A DNA stretch of 64,000 nucleotides. Source: Bacteroidota bacterium (GTDB taxonomy: Bacteria; Bacteroidota; Bacteroidia; Bacteroidales; NBLH01). The stretch spans positions 124,001 to 188,000 of the forward strand of contig JANYKN010000140.1 in NCBI GenBank assembly GCA_025361565.1, in the 5' to 3' direction. A model generated the notes under the pieces. That model did not search any database. It was not told the DNA's origin and worked only from the letters and a program-made list of their open reading frames with translations. Below are positions 9,224-16,648 of this stretch, piece after piece. Both the position numbers and the translations under genes were made by a program. The first letter of the stretch is position 1, and the number at the start of each line of letters is the position of its first letter.

Positions 9224-9251
9224 GGCAAATACTTGGTTAAAGTATTTAGCC
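9224..9251. promoter_or_regulatory. Candidate xyl operator (inverted repeat)
   Basis: The inverted repeat GGC-AAATACTT-GGTTA-AAGTATTT-a-GCC has a perfect 8-bp core arm, extended to 11 bp by GGC/GCC with one bulged A. It lies directly upstream of the xylB -7 box, roughly where the -33 element is expected. The position suits a regulator that blocks or activates the xyl promoter. The binding protein is not known. Confidence 0.5.
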
Positions 9252-9297
9252 ATAAAAGTGGATTATCTGGCCATTTTTAAAGAATCAAAAGAATCAA

Positions 9298-9948
9298 TTA
9301 ATCTAGCATTTCAAAAATCTTTTCATCTACAGTCTTATCAATTTCAATGGTTTCGTATTCCACGTTGGAATAAAGTTGGCCGCCCATTTTGGTTTTTTGC
9401 AAAAATGGAAACACAATGCCATCCACATTTTTAAAGTCGCTGTAAAATATTTCAACTTCAACATCTTTGCCTTGCATTTTACAGTAGCTCAATTGTTTTT
9501 GGAGCATAAACTTTTGAGTGTCGATGTAGTAAAATTCAATGGCTCCATCGTTTCTGGTCAGTTTAATTTTGTATACCATGGTTCCTTCAACAGAATCAAC
9601 ACCTGCCAATTCAACCAAATGGCCTTTGGATTTCCAATTGTAGAGCAAACCATCATAATCGGCACGGGCTTTTAAATCTTTTGCTCGGTCTTCGGGCATT
9701 TGCTGTGGTGCAGTGTTTCCTGTCCAGGGAGCTGTTGCCCACGCCACTTTTCCATTGAAAACCTGGAGTGCCGATAAATCCTGCATATCAAAATCCAACC
9801 TGAATTTATCGGGCCGCATTTTTGTAATCTTATATGGCATAGCATTTTCACGAATGATGGTGCCACTCATAATGATTGTTTTGGATTTTAAAAGTTTTTC
9901 AAAACCTGTTGCTTTGTAATATTTGTCAAGTACTTTGTCAAGTGTCCT
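9298..9948 (-). pseudogene. LolA-like outer-membrane lipoprotein-sorting domain protein, 5'-truncated
   Basis: From the first internal Met (9870) the product is 190 residues, but the frame stays open and homologous-looking upstream to a TGA at 9949-9951. That stretch adds TLDKVLDKYYKATGFEKLL, which resembles the usual start of mature LolA-like/DUF4292-type proteins (a helix followed by 'xxxMSGTIIRENAMPYKITKMRP'). No ATG, GTG or TTG is available before the stop, and no signal peptide is present, although relatives are secreted. The break coincides with the edge of the hairpin repeat starting at 9956. Beta-strand motifs continue (QVFNGKVAWATAPW, YYIDTQKFMLQKQL, VDGIVFPFLQKTKMGG). I infer that the 5' end was lost or replaced when the repeat arrived. 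A short functional protein from 9870 is possible but would be cytoplasmic. Confidence 0.65.
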
Positions 9949-9955
9949 TCATTTT

Positions 9956-10099
9956 CCATGGGTTGACACCCATGGTTATTCATATTAAACCCTTTCAGGG
10001 TTTTCATCATACACAAGTCTGAAAGACTTAAATATGAATAACCTCCGGTGTAAACCGGAGGAAAATAAGCCAACAAGTTTAGAACCCCGAAGTGGGTTC
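9956..10099. repeat. Multi-hairpin interspersed repeat element
   Basis: Five short hairpins sit in 144 bp: 9956-9975 (CCATGGGT/ACCCATGG, 4-nt loop), 9987-10003 (AAACCCT/AGGGTTT), 10015-10029 (AAGTCT/AGACTT), 10042-10061 (CCTCCGGT/ACCGGAGG, 4-nt loop) and 10082-10099 (GAACCC/GGGTTC). An 11-bp inverted repeat (TTATTCATATT 9976-9986 / AATATGAATAA 10031-10041) encloses the middle two, giving a cruciform-like layout. Such elements are dispersed in Bacteroidota genomes, and the short open frame running through it is not a gene. Its left edge abuts the broken LolA-like gene. Confidence 0.75.
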
Positions 10100-10186
10100 A
10101 ATATAAAATTTAAACAGTTTCTTATATTATTCCATCGTAAAATTCGGTTTATGTATTAAACCTTTTCGAATAGAATGTAAAAAAAT

Positions 10187-10247
10187 CAGTGATAATCAGT
10201 TAAATTCGTGTCATCTGTGTTCTAATTTTTAATTGCAGCGAAGCTGC
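10187..10247. repeat. Dispersed GTGTCATCTGTGTTC-type sequence and short hairpin
   Basis: The stretch containing CAGTGATAATCAGTTAAATT and GTGTCATCTGTGTTC resembles a sequence I recall as widely dispersed in Bacteroidota intergenic regions. It is followed by the hairpin GCAGC-GAA-GCTGC at 10235-10247. On the minus strand that hairpin lies right after the stop of the PQQ-type gene and is followed by an AT-rich tract, so it may act as a weak terminator. Confidence 0.4.
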
Positions 10248-10248
10248 G

Positions 10249-11466
10249 TTAAGCTTTTATATTATAAGCCATCAGCGAATTTCCCCGCCGAATATACAAA
10301 ATCCCTTTGTTGATTACCGGATGGGCATAATGTGCTTTTGTTCCTTTCGTAATTTTAAACGTACTGATCAAATCCATCTTAGGCCCGTTTGGTTTAAACA
10401 ATCCAACTTGTCCTTTTTCATTATAAAGGTAAAGCAATCCATCGGCATAATTAATGGTTCCCCTGTCAAATTTTGTTGAATCAACAACCTGACCTGTAGT
10501 AGCATCCAGAGTTTTATAGTTACGAATTTCATATCCCGAAGAATAAATATAATTGCCAACTTTAATAAAAGCTCCCATGATATTGTCGCAAGAAGCGTTC
10601 TTCCACACTTCTGTGATTGAAGTTCCATCATCCGAAAGTTTCAATTTTACCGATCCGTTTCCATTGCCGGCAATATAATAAATGTAACCATCTTCAAATA
10701 ATGGTGTGTTTACATGAACATCGCCTTCGCCAACTTGTTTGTGCGACCATAAAAGTTTGCCATCCTTTGTATCAATTCCGAGTAGAGAATGCATTGAAAA
10801 AGTGACCAATATTTTTCGCTGTAGCAATGTTATGAGTAGAGGAGAACAATAAGCAGGCTCTTCGCTCATTCCTTTACAAATCCAATTGATTTTACCCGTA
10901 AACCGGTTTAATGAAACTGTATTTGTATCCTTACCACCAGGCGAATAAAATACATTGTCGCCATCGACCAACGCAGATTCCGAATATCCAAAACGGGGAA
11001 GGCGTCCATGAAAATCCTTCAACAAATCAAGCGACCATTTTAAATTACCGTTCATGGTTTCGAAACAAGCTAAAGATCCAAATCCAGTTGTAACATAAAC
11101 CAAATCGCCAACCACAGTTGGAGTTGTATGTGAACCTGGATAATTCAAAGTCCACTCCTTGCCTACTTTTGATTTCCACAGCAATTTACCCGAAAGTTCA
11201 AACGCAAACAAATAAGTGACCGAATCCGTTTCGCCGAGAATGAAAATGTTTTTAGAAGTAATTGCAGGAGAACCATATCCGTTGCCAAGATCATCATATT
11301 CCCATAAAAGATTTGGACCAGACTCAGGCCAAACTTTCAACAATCCTTTTTCATTATAAACACCTTTTCTATCAATTCCACGCCATTGAAGAACTTCCTG
11401 TGCATTAGAGTTGACAAAAGTCAAAATCATAACAACAATACAAAAAAATAAGTTTTTAAAATTCAT
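10249..11466 (-). CDS. Secreted PQQ-type beta-propeller protein
   Basis: The 405-residue exported protein has a signal peptide (MNFKNLFFCIVVMILTFVNS, cleavage near NAQE). The mature part is a PQQ-like/BamB-like propeller of short repeats with Trp-rich blade motifs: LLWEYDDLGNGYGSPAIT, KLLWKSKVGKEWTLNYPGSH, GNLKWSLDLLKDF, KLLWSHKQVGEGDVHVN and TATTGQVVDSTKFDRG-like turns. The C terminus HPVINKGILYIRRGNSLMAY closes the ring. It lacks the lipobox of BamB. The family includes quinoprotein dehydrogenases and non-enzymatic scaffolds; I see no clear cofactor motif, so the role is undefined. It is encoded alone, and its 3' flank is filled with repeats. Confidence 0.75.
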   Translation of the reverse strand: MNFKNLFFCIVVMILTFVNSNAQEVLQWRGIDRKGVYNEKGLLKVWPESGPNLLWEYDDLGNGYGSPAITSKNIFILGETDSVTYLFAFELSGKLLWKSKVGKEWTLNYPGSHTTPTVVGDLVYVTTGFGSLACFETMNGNLKWSLDLLKDFHGRLPRFGYSESALVDGDNVFYSPGGKDTNTVSLNRFTGKINWICKGMSEEPAYCSPLLITLLQRKILVTFSMHSLLGIDTKDGKLLWSHKQVGEGDVHVNTPLFEDGYIYYIAGNGNGSVKLKLSDDGTSITEVWKNASCDNIMGAFIKVGNYIYSSGYEIRNYKTLDATTGQVVDSTKFDRGTINYADGLLYLYNEKGQVGLFKPNGPKMDLISTFKITKGTKAHYAHPVINKGILYIRRGNSLMAYNIKA

Positions 11467-11636
11467 AAGCTTCTATTTTATATTTTAGGATAAACAATCT
11501 CATTGTGCCAATAATCATACCATATGATTACAAGCTATAAATCAAATCTTTAGCAATGGTTTTAACACATTCAAATGTTCAAAAATGAACAGTCCGACCA
11601 TTTTTGCGCACACATCAGCTTAACAAAAAAAAACAC

Positions 11637-11677
11637 TTCTTTATTTAAATAAATTTGGCAAAATCTTAAATAAAGAA
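11637..11677. promoter_or_regulatory. Perfect 12-bp inverted repeat upstream of secreted protein gene
   Basis: TTCTTTATTTAA at 11637-11648 and TTAAATAAAGAA at 11666-11677 are perfect inverted arms with a 17-bp spacer, in the 330-bp gap between the divergent PQQ-type gene and the gene at 11798. It could be an operator or just an AT-rich hairpin. Confidence 0.35.
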
Positions 11678-11762
11678 ATCATTTCACCCGCCCAATTCTT
11701 CATTTCACTTAACCAATCCTTAAGTCCACAGTTTTATTGCTATGCACCTGAGAATAGCGCCA

Positions 11763-11770
11763 TATCTTTG
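11763..11770 (+). promoter_or_regulatory. Candidate -7 box
   Basis: TATCTTTG is an exact TAnnTTTG match, 27 bp upstream of the ATG at 11798. That distance fits a transcription start ~20 bp before the gene. Confidence 0.6.
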
Positions 11771-11797
11771 GTTCATAAATATTTAAAAACAACGACT

Positions 11798-12220
11798 ATG
11801 AAAACAAAAGGAATTTTAATCGCATTAACATTAGTTATTTACACATCGTTTAATCTATTTGCAAGTGCGATGCCGGTTATTACAGGATCAATGGATAATG
11901 ATCCAACCTATAAATGGATTAATATCAGGGTAAACAAAGACAATCTGGTTGTGCTTAGGGCTTGTAGTTTCGAAGGCGAAAAAAGGGTAAATCTTGAACT
12001 TAAGGTATACTCAGAAAATAGAGAATTAGTATTTGATTCGCGCATTTTCAAAAAAGGAGAGGTTTACACTAAATTCGATTTATCAAAACTCCCAGAAGGT
12101 AAATATACTTTCGAAGTGCACAAAAAACAAAAAAACATATACACCAAGGAAGTGTTTAAAACCAATGAGTTGGTATCAACTGATGAAGGAATTACCAGAA
12201 TGGTTGTTCAGGAACTATAA
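11798..12220 (+). CDS. Small secreted protein of unknown function
   Basis: From the ATG at 11798 (preferred over 11768 because it gives a proper signal peptide MKTKGILIALTLVIYTSFN, cleavage near LFASA) the product is 140 residues. The mature part looks like one immunoglobulin-type beta sandwich: RVNKDNLVVLRA, VNLELKVYSENRELVFDSRI and LPEGKYTFEVHKK, the last resembling the G-x-Y-x-x-x-V strand of C-terminal secretion or Por-type domains. No catalytic motif is visible. It has its own promoter and a strong terminator, so it is transcribed alone, just upstream of the LytS/LytTR pair. Function unknown. Confidence 0.7.
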   Translation: MKTKGILIALTLVIYTSFNLFASAMPVITGSMDNDPTYKWINIRVNKDNLVVLRACSFEGEKRVNLELKVYSENRELVFDSRIFKKGEVYTKFDLSKLPEGKYTFEVHKKQKNIYTKEVFKTNELVSTDEGITRMVVQEL

Positions 12221-12270
12221 TTTTTCGAATAAAGGTTAAGTTCGGCAGATTTTAGTATTAGTTTAAGAGG

Positions 12271-12299
12271 AAAAAGGCAGTTACTTTAGCTGCCTTTTT
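12271..12299 (+). terminator. Rho-independent terminator
   Basis: A perfect stem AAAAAGGCAG/CTGCCTTTTT with a 9-nt loop, ending in a T-tract, lies 51 bp after the stop of the secreted protein gene. Confidence 0.9.
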
Positions 12300-12355
12300 C
12301 TGATTCAAAGTTACAAAAAACACCATTTGTTAAGAAAATTTATGATATTTGTTCA

Positions 12356-13417
12356 ATGCAATACAATTCTCTGTTAAATAATAAGTGGCTAAGGATTATA
12401 ACAGGTTTTACAGCGGGTTTGCTGTTCAAGTTTCCTGTTGATGTTATACTTTCTATACTATATCGCCAGCATACTTTGTTCAACAATATTTTCGATTACC
12501 TTATTCTGATTTCATTTTCAATACTTATTTTTCAAATTTTTTGGCAATTAAATAACAGGTTAGAAAAAAACTACAGTTGGGATAAATTTCCAGCAAAACG
12601 CTTTTGGATACAGCTTTCTATTGAACTTCTAATCGGCATTTTCATTCTTTTTCCGGCTAAATATGGGTTTAATTTTATTGTTAATCATTCAAATTTTTAT
12701 ATTTTAAATTTTGAGATTTTAAGTTTTGTAATTTTCGTGCTCATCATTTTAAGTTTTAATTTGCTTGAACTAGGCTTTTTTTTATTGAACAAATGGCGCT
12801 TCTCTCTTGCTGAACTGGAACGTTTTAAAAAAGAAAATGCCGAATTCAAATTCGAAACACTGATGAATCAAATTAACCCACATTTTCTTTTTAATAGCTT
12901 AAATACATTATCATCACTTATTTACGAAAATCAGGACACTGCTTCAAAATACATCAGGGAATTATCGAAGGTTTACCGTTATGTGCTTGAAAACAAAGAA
13001 AATGAATTGGTGGTTTTGCGTAATGATTTGGAGTTTTTAAAAGCTTACGTTTATCTTTTTGAACTGCGTTTTGCAAACATGATTAGTTTTGAATTTAAAA
13101 TAGATGATGCAAAACTCGATTGCTTTATTGCGCCAATGACTATTCAATTGTTGATCGAAAATTCGGTGAAACACAATATTATATCAAAAAAGAAGAATCT
13201 AACAATAAAGATTTTTACTGAAAACGGTTATCTGGTCGTTTCTAATAACCTGCAAAAAAAAGCAGACAAACCTTATTCTTCAGGAATGGGTTTAAAAAAT
13301 ATTCGAAGCAGATATTCCTATTTATCAGATAATGAAATTATTGTGGATGAAACTGGCGAAAATTTTATCGTTAAAATACCTTTAATCAAAAATCATGATC
13401 AGCATGCAATCAAATAA
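12356..13417 (+). CDS. LytS-type sensor histidine kinase
   Basis: The 353-residue membrane kinase has four hydrophobic helices at ~10-150 (WLRIITGFTAGLLF, YLILISFSILIFQIFW, IELLIGIFILFPAKYG, LSFVIFVLIILSFNLLELGF), a short coiled linker, and the His_kinase domain (FETLMNQINPHFLFNSLNTL, phospho-acceptor His176). A degenerate HATPase follows (LIENSVKHNI as N box, GMGLKNIRSRYSYL as G box). There is no separate periplasmic sensor, so the signal is probably sensed in the membrane or through a partner. Its 3' end overlaps the response regulator gene by ~20 bp, a classic pair in Bacteroidota. A GATATTTG box just upstream (near-match to TAnnTTTG) may drive it. Confidence 0.92.
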   Translation: MQYNSLLNNKWLRIITGFTAGLLFKFPVDVILSILYRQHTLFNNIFDYLILISFSILIFQIFWQLNNRLEKNYSWDKFPAKRFWIQLSIELLIGIFILFPAKYGFNFIVNHSNFYILNFEILSFVIFVLIILSFNLLELGFFLLNKWRFSLAELERFKKENAEFKFETLMNQINPHFLFNSLNTLSSLIYENQDTASKYIRELSKVYRYVLENKENELVVLRNDLEFLKAYVYLFELRFANMISFEFKIDDAKLDCFIAPMTIQLLIENSVKHNIISKKKNLTIKIFTENGYLVVSNNLQKKADKPYSSGMGLKNIRSRYSYLSDNEIIVDETGENFIVKIPLIKNHDQHAIK

Positions 13418-14192
13418 GCTCAAAGTATTGATTATTGAGGATGAACCTTTTGCACAGCAGGAACTAAAAAGACTTCTGGCAAATATTCCGCGCGAAATAG
13501 AAATACTTGAATGCATCGATTCTGTTGAAGAAAGCATAGAATGGTTTCAGGAAAAAGAACAACCGGACCTGGTGTTTATGGATATCCAGCTTTCTGATGG
13601 TTTGAGTTTTGAAATTTTCAAATCAGTAAAAATTAATGCTCCAGTTATTTTTACAACGGCTTTTGACGAGTATGCTATTCGCGCCTTTAAAGTAAACAGC
13701 ATTGATTATTTGCTAAAACCAATTGAACCTCTGCAACTTGAGGCTGCTCTTACTAAATTTGATGAAATCAGAAAACAATATTCAGGTAATGATTCCAATA
13801 TAAGTTTGAACCAATTGGAACAAATATTACAGTATGCAAAGCCAAAAGCGGCATACAAATCAAGGTTTATAGCAAAAGTTGGCGACCAGATTAAATACAT
13901 CAACACCGTTGATATTGCTTATTTTTTTGCCGATGACAATATTGTATTTCTGGTAACAGAATCTAATGGAAAATTCATCATTGATTATTCCCTAAACCAA
14001 CTGATAGATTTTTTAGATCCAAAATTGTTTTTCCGCTTAAACCGAACTTATTACGTAGGTATCAAATCAATTTTTAAAGTCCATAAATTTTTTAACAGCC
14101 GATTAAAAGTTGAGTTGAAGCCCACTGTGGAAGAAACCATTCTGGTAAGCAGGGTTAAAGTGCAAGACTTTTTAAATTGGATGGAAAGCTAG
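13395..14192 (+). CDS. LytTR-family response regulator
   Basis: The 265-residue cytoplasmic regulator has a receiver domain at ~8-125 (VLIIEDEPFAQQ acidic pocket; phospho-acceptor Asp63 in DLVFMDIQLSDG; Thr in PVIFTTAFDEYAIRAF; Lys in DYLLKPI) and a C-terminal LytTR DNA-binding domain (~160-262; SRFIAKVGDQIKYINTVDIA, RLNRTYYVGIKSI). The start at 13395 or the ATG three codons later both overlap the kinase gene. It is cognate to the LytS-type kinase. The lipoprotein gene 17 bp downstream is probably in the same transcript, so this system may sense or control that product. Confidence 0.94.
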   Translation: MISMQSNKLKVLIIEDEPFAQQELKRLLANIPREIEILECIDSVEESIEWFQEKEQPDLVFMDIQLSDGLSFEIFKSVKINAPVIFTTAFDEYAIRAFKVNSIDYLLKPIEPLQLEAALTKFDEIRKQYSGNDSNISLNQLEQILQYAKPKAAYKSRFIAKVGDQIKYINTVDIAYFFADDNIVFLVTESNGKFIIDYSLNQLIDFLDPKLFFRLNRTYYVGIKSIFKVHKFFNSRLKVELKPTVEETILVSRVKVQDFLNWMES

Positions 14193-14209
14193 ATTACTAA
14201 ATAGAACTC

Positions 14210-15853
14210 ATGATGAAAAAAAATATTATCAAATTATTTGTAATAACAAGTATTTTAATTGGTTTTGGTTCTTGTCGGCAAATTACTGTCGAACTTAACA
14301 AAATACCTGCAAATACGCCTCCTGGAGCCAATATCTATATTTCAGGAAATTTTAATTATTGGGATCCCGGTGATGCACGATATATAATGAATTACGATTC
14401 AGTAAAAGGATATTACATTACTTTGCCGGTAAGTTTTGGAAATATCGAATACAAATTTACCCGTGGCGATTGGCGAAGTGTTGAACGCGACAAGTGTGGT
14501 AACGATATCAATAACCGGGTAATTGAAGATTTTGACCAGGAAAAAGTTACTGATAAAATTGAGAGTTGGGCCGATTTAGAACCTCTTGATTGTGATTCAA
14601 TTACAATTATTGTAACCAAACTACCAAAAAACACACCCAAAAATGACGAACTTAAAATTGCAGGTAATTTTAATGCATGGAATCCGGCTAACGATCCGCA
14701 ATACAGGCTTAAAAAAGATCCAAAATCAGCAAATTATATTGTTACTATTAAAAGAAAGCAAAATCCACCGCTTAATGAACTTAGATATAAGATTATAAGA
14801 GCAGATATTACCAAATCGGAGTCGGATAAATTTGGCAATGAAATGGAAACCAGAAAGATTGATTTGAAACAGGGCAATCAAATTTCTATTCAGGTTGAAA
14901 ACTGGCAAGATTTAGCTGAGCCATCACTCAATACGGTAACAATTATACTTGACAAAATCCCACCTACCACACCCGAAGGGAGTCAAATTTATTTGGTTGG
15001 TAATTTTAACAATTGGGTACCCGATGATAGAAATTATATTTTCAGAAAAAATAAAAAAGGACTTTACAGTATTTCCATTCCTCGGCAAGAATTCGGTCTT
15101 TCATTTAAAGTTACCCGTGGGAGCTGGGAATCAGAAGCAGCCGACAAGAAAGGAAATAATCTTGAAAACCAGGATTACAACTATTCCGAAGTCGATACGA
15201 TACATATGCCAATTGAAAACTGGAAGGACTTGAAACCCAAACTTGATAATTATATTACCATAATAATTGATGCTGTACCAAAAAATACTCCTGCCAGTGA
15301 AACCATATATCTTATAGGTACTTATAATCAATGGAGGACCAATACAAGCAACTATGCCTTTACAAAAGATGATAAAGGAAAATATACATTAAATTTAATT
15401 CGAAGAAAAGGAGATTTAGAATATAAAATAACCCGTGGAAGTTGGAAAAATCAAGAGCTGAACAAAGATATAACAAGAATTATACATGATTGGGACGACA
15501 CTTTAAAAGTTCAAGTTAAAGCCTGGAGTGATTTGCAGACCGATAAAAAAGAAATGATACGGATTGAAATTGCCAAAATACCTCAGAAAACTCCAGTCAA
15601 TGCGCTAATTTATTTAACAGGAAGTTTTAATGGATGGAATCCGGGTGATAAAAATTATATACTGAAAAAAGATTTTAAAGGCATCTATTATATCGATCTG
15701 CCCAGAACATGGTTAAAACAAGGCTTTAAATTTACCAGAGGAACATCAATAATGTGGGAAGGCAATCGCTATGGTAAATATATCGAAAACAGGTTTTACG
15801 AGGGGCAAGACCCGATACTAAAATTAGAAATTGCTGGTTGGGAAGGATTGTAA
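14210..15853 (+). CDS. Lipoprotein with five tandem glycogen/starch-binding-like (CBM48/CBM20-type) repeats
   Basis: The 547-residue protein starts with a lipoprotein signal peptide (FVITSILIGFGSC, lipid-modified Cys22) and consists of almost nothing but five ~100-residue repeats starting near residues 22, 129, 240, 345 and 447. Each begins V/I-T-I-x-x-x-K-I-P-x-x-T-P, then GNFNYW, GNFNAW, GNFNNW, GTYNQW or GSFNGW, then Y-x-F/L-K-K-D. Each ends with a K-x-T-R-G-x-W-x-x-E strand and a W-x-D-L closing turn (the second repeat is the most divergent). The GNFNxW plus KxTRG pattern is that of early-set carbohydrate-binding modules such as the AMPK-beta/CBM48 and CBM20 families. No catalytic domain is present. 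Encoded 17 bp behind the LytTR regulator. Binding to glucans is inference; a structural or adhesive role is possible. Confidence 0.75.
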   Translation: MMKKNIIKLFVITSILIGFGSCRQITVELNKIPANTPPGANIYISGNFNYWDPGDARYIMNYDSVKGYYITLPVSFGNIEYKFTRGDWRSVERDKCGNDINNRVIEDFDQEKVTDKIESWADLEPLDCDSITIIVTKLPKNTPKNDELKIAGNFNAWNPANDPQYRLKKDPKSANYIVTIKRKQNPPLNELRYKIIRADITKSESDKFGNEMETRKIDLKQGNQISIQVENWQDLAEPSLNTVTIILDKIPPTTPEGSQIYLVGNFNNWVPDDRNYIFRKNKKGLYSISIPRQEFGLSFKVTRGSWESEAADKKGNNLENQDYNYSEVDTIHMPIENWKDLKPKLDNYITIIIDAVPKNTPASETIYLIGTYNQWRTNTSNYAFTKDDKGKYTLNLIRRKGDLEYKITRGSWKNQELNKDITRIIHDWDDTLKVQVKAWSDLQTDKKEMIRIEIAKIPQKTPVNALIYLTGSFNGWNPGDKNYILKKDFKGIYYIDLPRTWLKQGFKFTRGTSIMWEGNRYGKYIENRFYEGQDPILKLEIAGWEGL

Positions 15854-15863
15854 TTTATTGAGT

Positions 15864-15896
15864 TTCTGGCTTTGAACAATCAACGCCAGAATTTTT
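15864..15896 (+). terminator. Rho-independent terminator
   Basis: Stem TTCTGGC/GCCAGAA with a 14-nt loop containing a nested TGA/TCA, followed by ATTTTTATTG. It closes the LytS-LytTR-lipoprotein unit. Confidence 0.7.
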
Positions 15897-15920
15897 ATTG
15901 ATAAATTAAAAAATTGACAC

Positions 15921-16301
15921 TTATATTTTTGTCTCAAGGTTTACATAAGCATACTTAACCAGCTCTTTTAGTGATATATATTCCAGTGTTTTTTCATGCG
16001 TAGCCTCCAGTACTACAAATGGTGGAAAACCGGCTTTTAAAGCCTCCACCCAACGCGGCGCACATAGACACCAGCGATCGCCTGGTACCAAACCTGGAAA
16101 ACCCCATTCAGGCTTTGGAGTACTTAGATCATTTCCGGCACTTTTTGAAAATTCTAAAAATTCTTTGGTTGTAATAATGCAAACCGTATGTACTCCCGGA
16201 TCATCTTCGCCTGTGTTGCAACAACCATCCCTGTAATAGCCTGTCATTGGCTTTGTACTGCAAGGGATTAATTTTTCACCAAAAACATTTTTGCCAGTCA
16301 T
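15921..16301 (-). CDS. DUF2237 family protein
   Basis: The 126-residue cytoplasmic protein matches the DUF2237 pattern end to end: start NVFGEKLIPCSTKPMTGYYR, GCCNTGEDDPGVHTVC, TKEFLEFSKSAGNDLSTP, and the block GDRWCLCAPRWVEALKAG, followed by APPVVLEATH-like FPPFVVLEATHEKTLEY. The many conserved Cys suggest metal or redox chemistry, but the function of the family is not established. It is a single gene with an exact TAnnTTTG box just upstream. Confidence 0.9.
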   Translation of the reverse strand: MTGKNVFGEKLIPCSTKPMTGYYRDGCCNTGEDDPGVHTVCIITTKEFLEFSKSAGNDLSTPKPEWGFPGLVPGDRWCLCAPRWVEALKAGFPPFVVLEATHEKTLEYISLKELVKYAYVNLETKI

Positions 16302-16325
16302 ATTTTTCTGTTTTTATTATCCACA

Positions 16326-16333
16326 CAAATTTA
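16326..16333 (-). promoter_or_regulatory. Candidate -7 box for DUF2237 gene
   Basis: The minus strand reads TAAATTTG, matching TAnnTTTG, 25 bp upstream of the start at 16301. Confidence 0.5.
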
Positions 16334-16420
16334 ATAATAATTTTTCTCTACAATCAACTGAATTAATCATTTCATTTCTTTGGCTAGCCAAATGTACTTG
16401 CCATCTATGATCTACATAAT

Positions 16421-16640
16421 ATGAAAGACCACTTAGCAAGCTTTTAATCCGTAAATTCAAAGATACACACTTTATAAGAATTACATCAGCAATGGCAGAT
16501 GAATATGCTCAATTTCTTGGTATTAAAACAAGTAAAGTGCACAAAATTGTGGAGTTATACAATTTACTTGGAGCTGATTTTATGAAGAATCTTCAGTGGG
16601 GAGGAAGAAGAAATGAAACATCACTATCTGAATTGGAGAA
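16421..16640 (+). pseudogene. IS630-type transposase, N-terminal helix-turn-helix remnant
   Basis: A 77-codon open frame from 16492 encodes ADEYAQFLGIKTSKVHKIVE, LYNLLGADF and LQWGGRRNETSLSELE. This resembles the N-terminal winged-helix of IS630-type transposases (HTH, then a WGGRR-E motif). The frame remains readable upstream (KLLIRKFKDTHFIRITSA). A plausible start ATG at 16421 (MKDHLA) is in another frame and stops after eight codons, so a frameshift is likely. Homology stops near 16640, where the sequence runs into the 3' end of the opposite-strand membrane gene. No DDE catalytic domain or terminal repeats remain. I regard it as a dead insertion-sequence fragment. Confidence 0.5.
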
Positions 16641-16648
16641 TGAAATGA

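Noticed and set aside
9888-10076. 62-codon minus-strand ORF upstream of the LolA-like gene
   Set aside because: It runs through the multi-hairpin repeat and has no recognisable protein features; the reading frame is an accident of the repeat.
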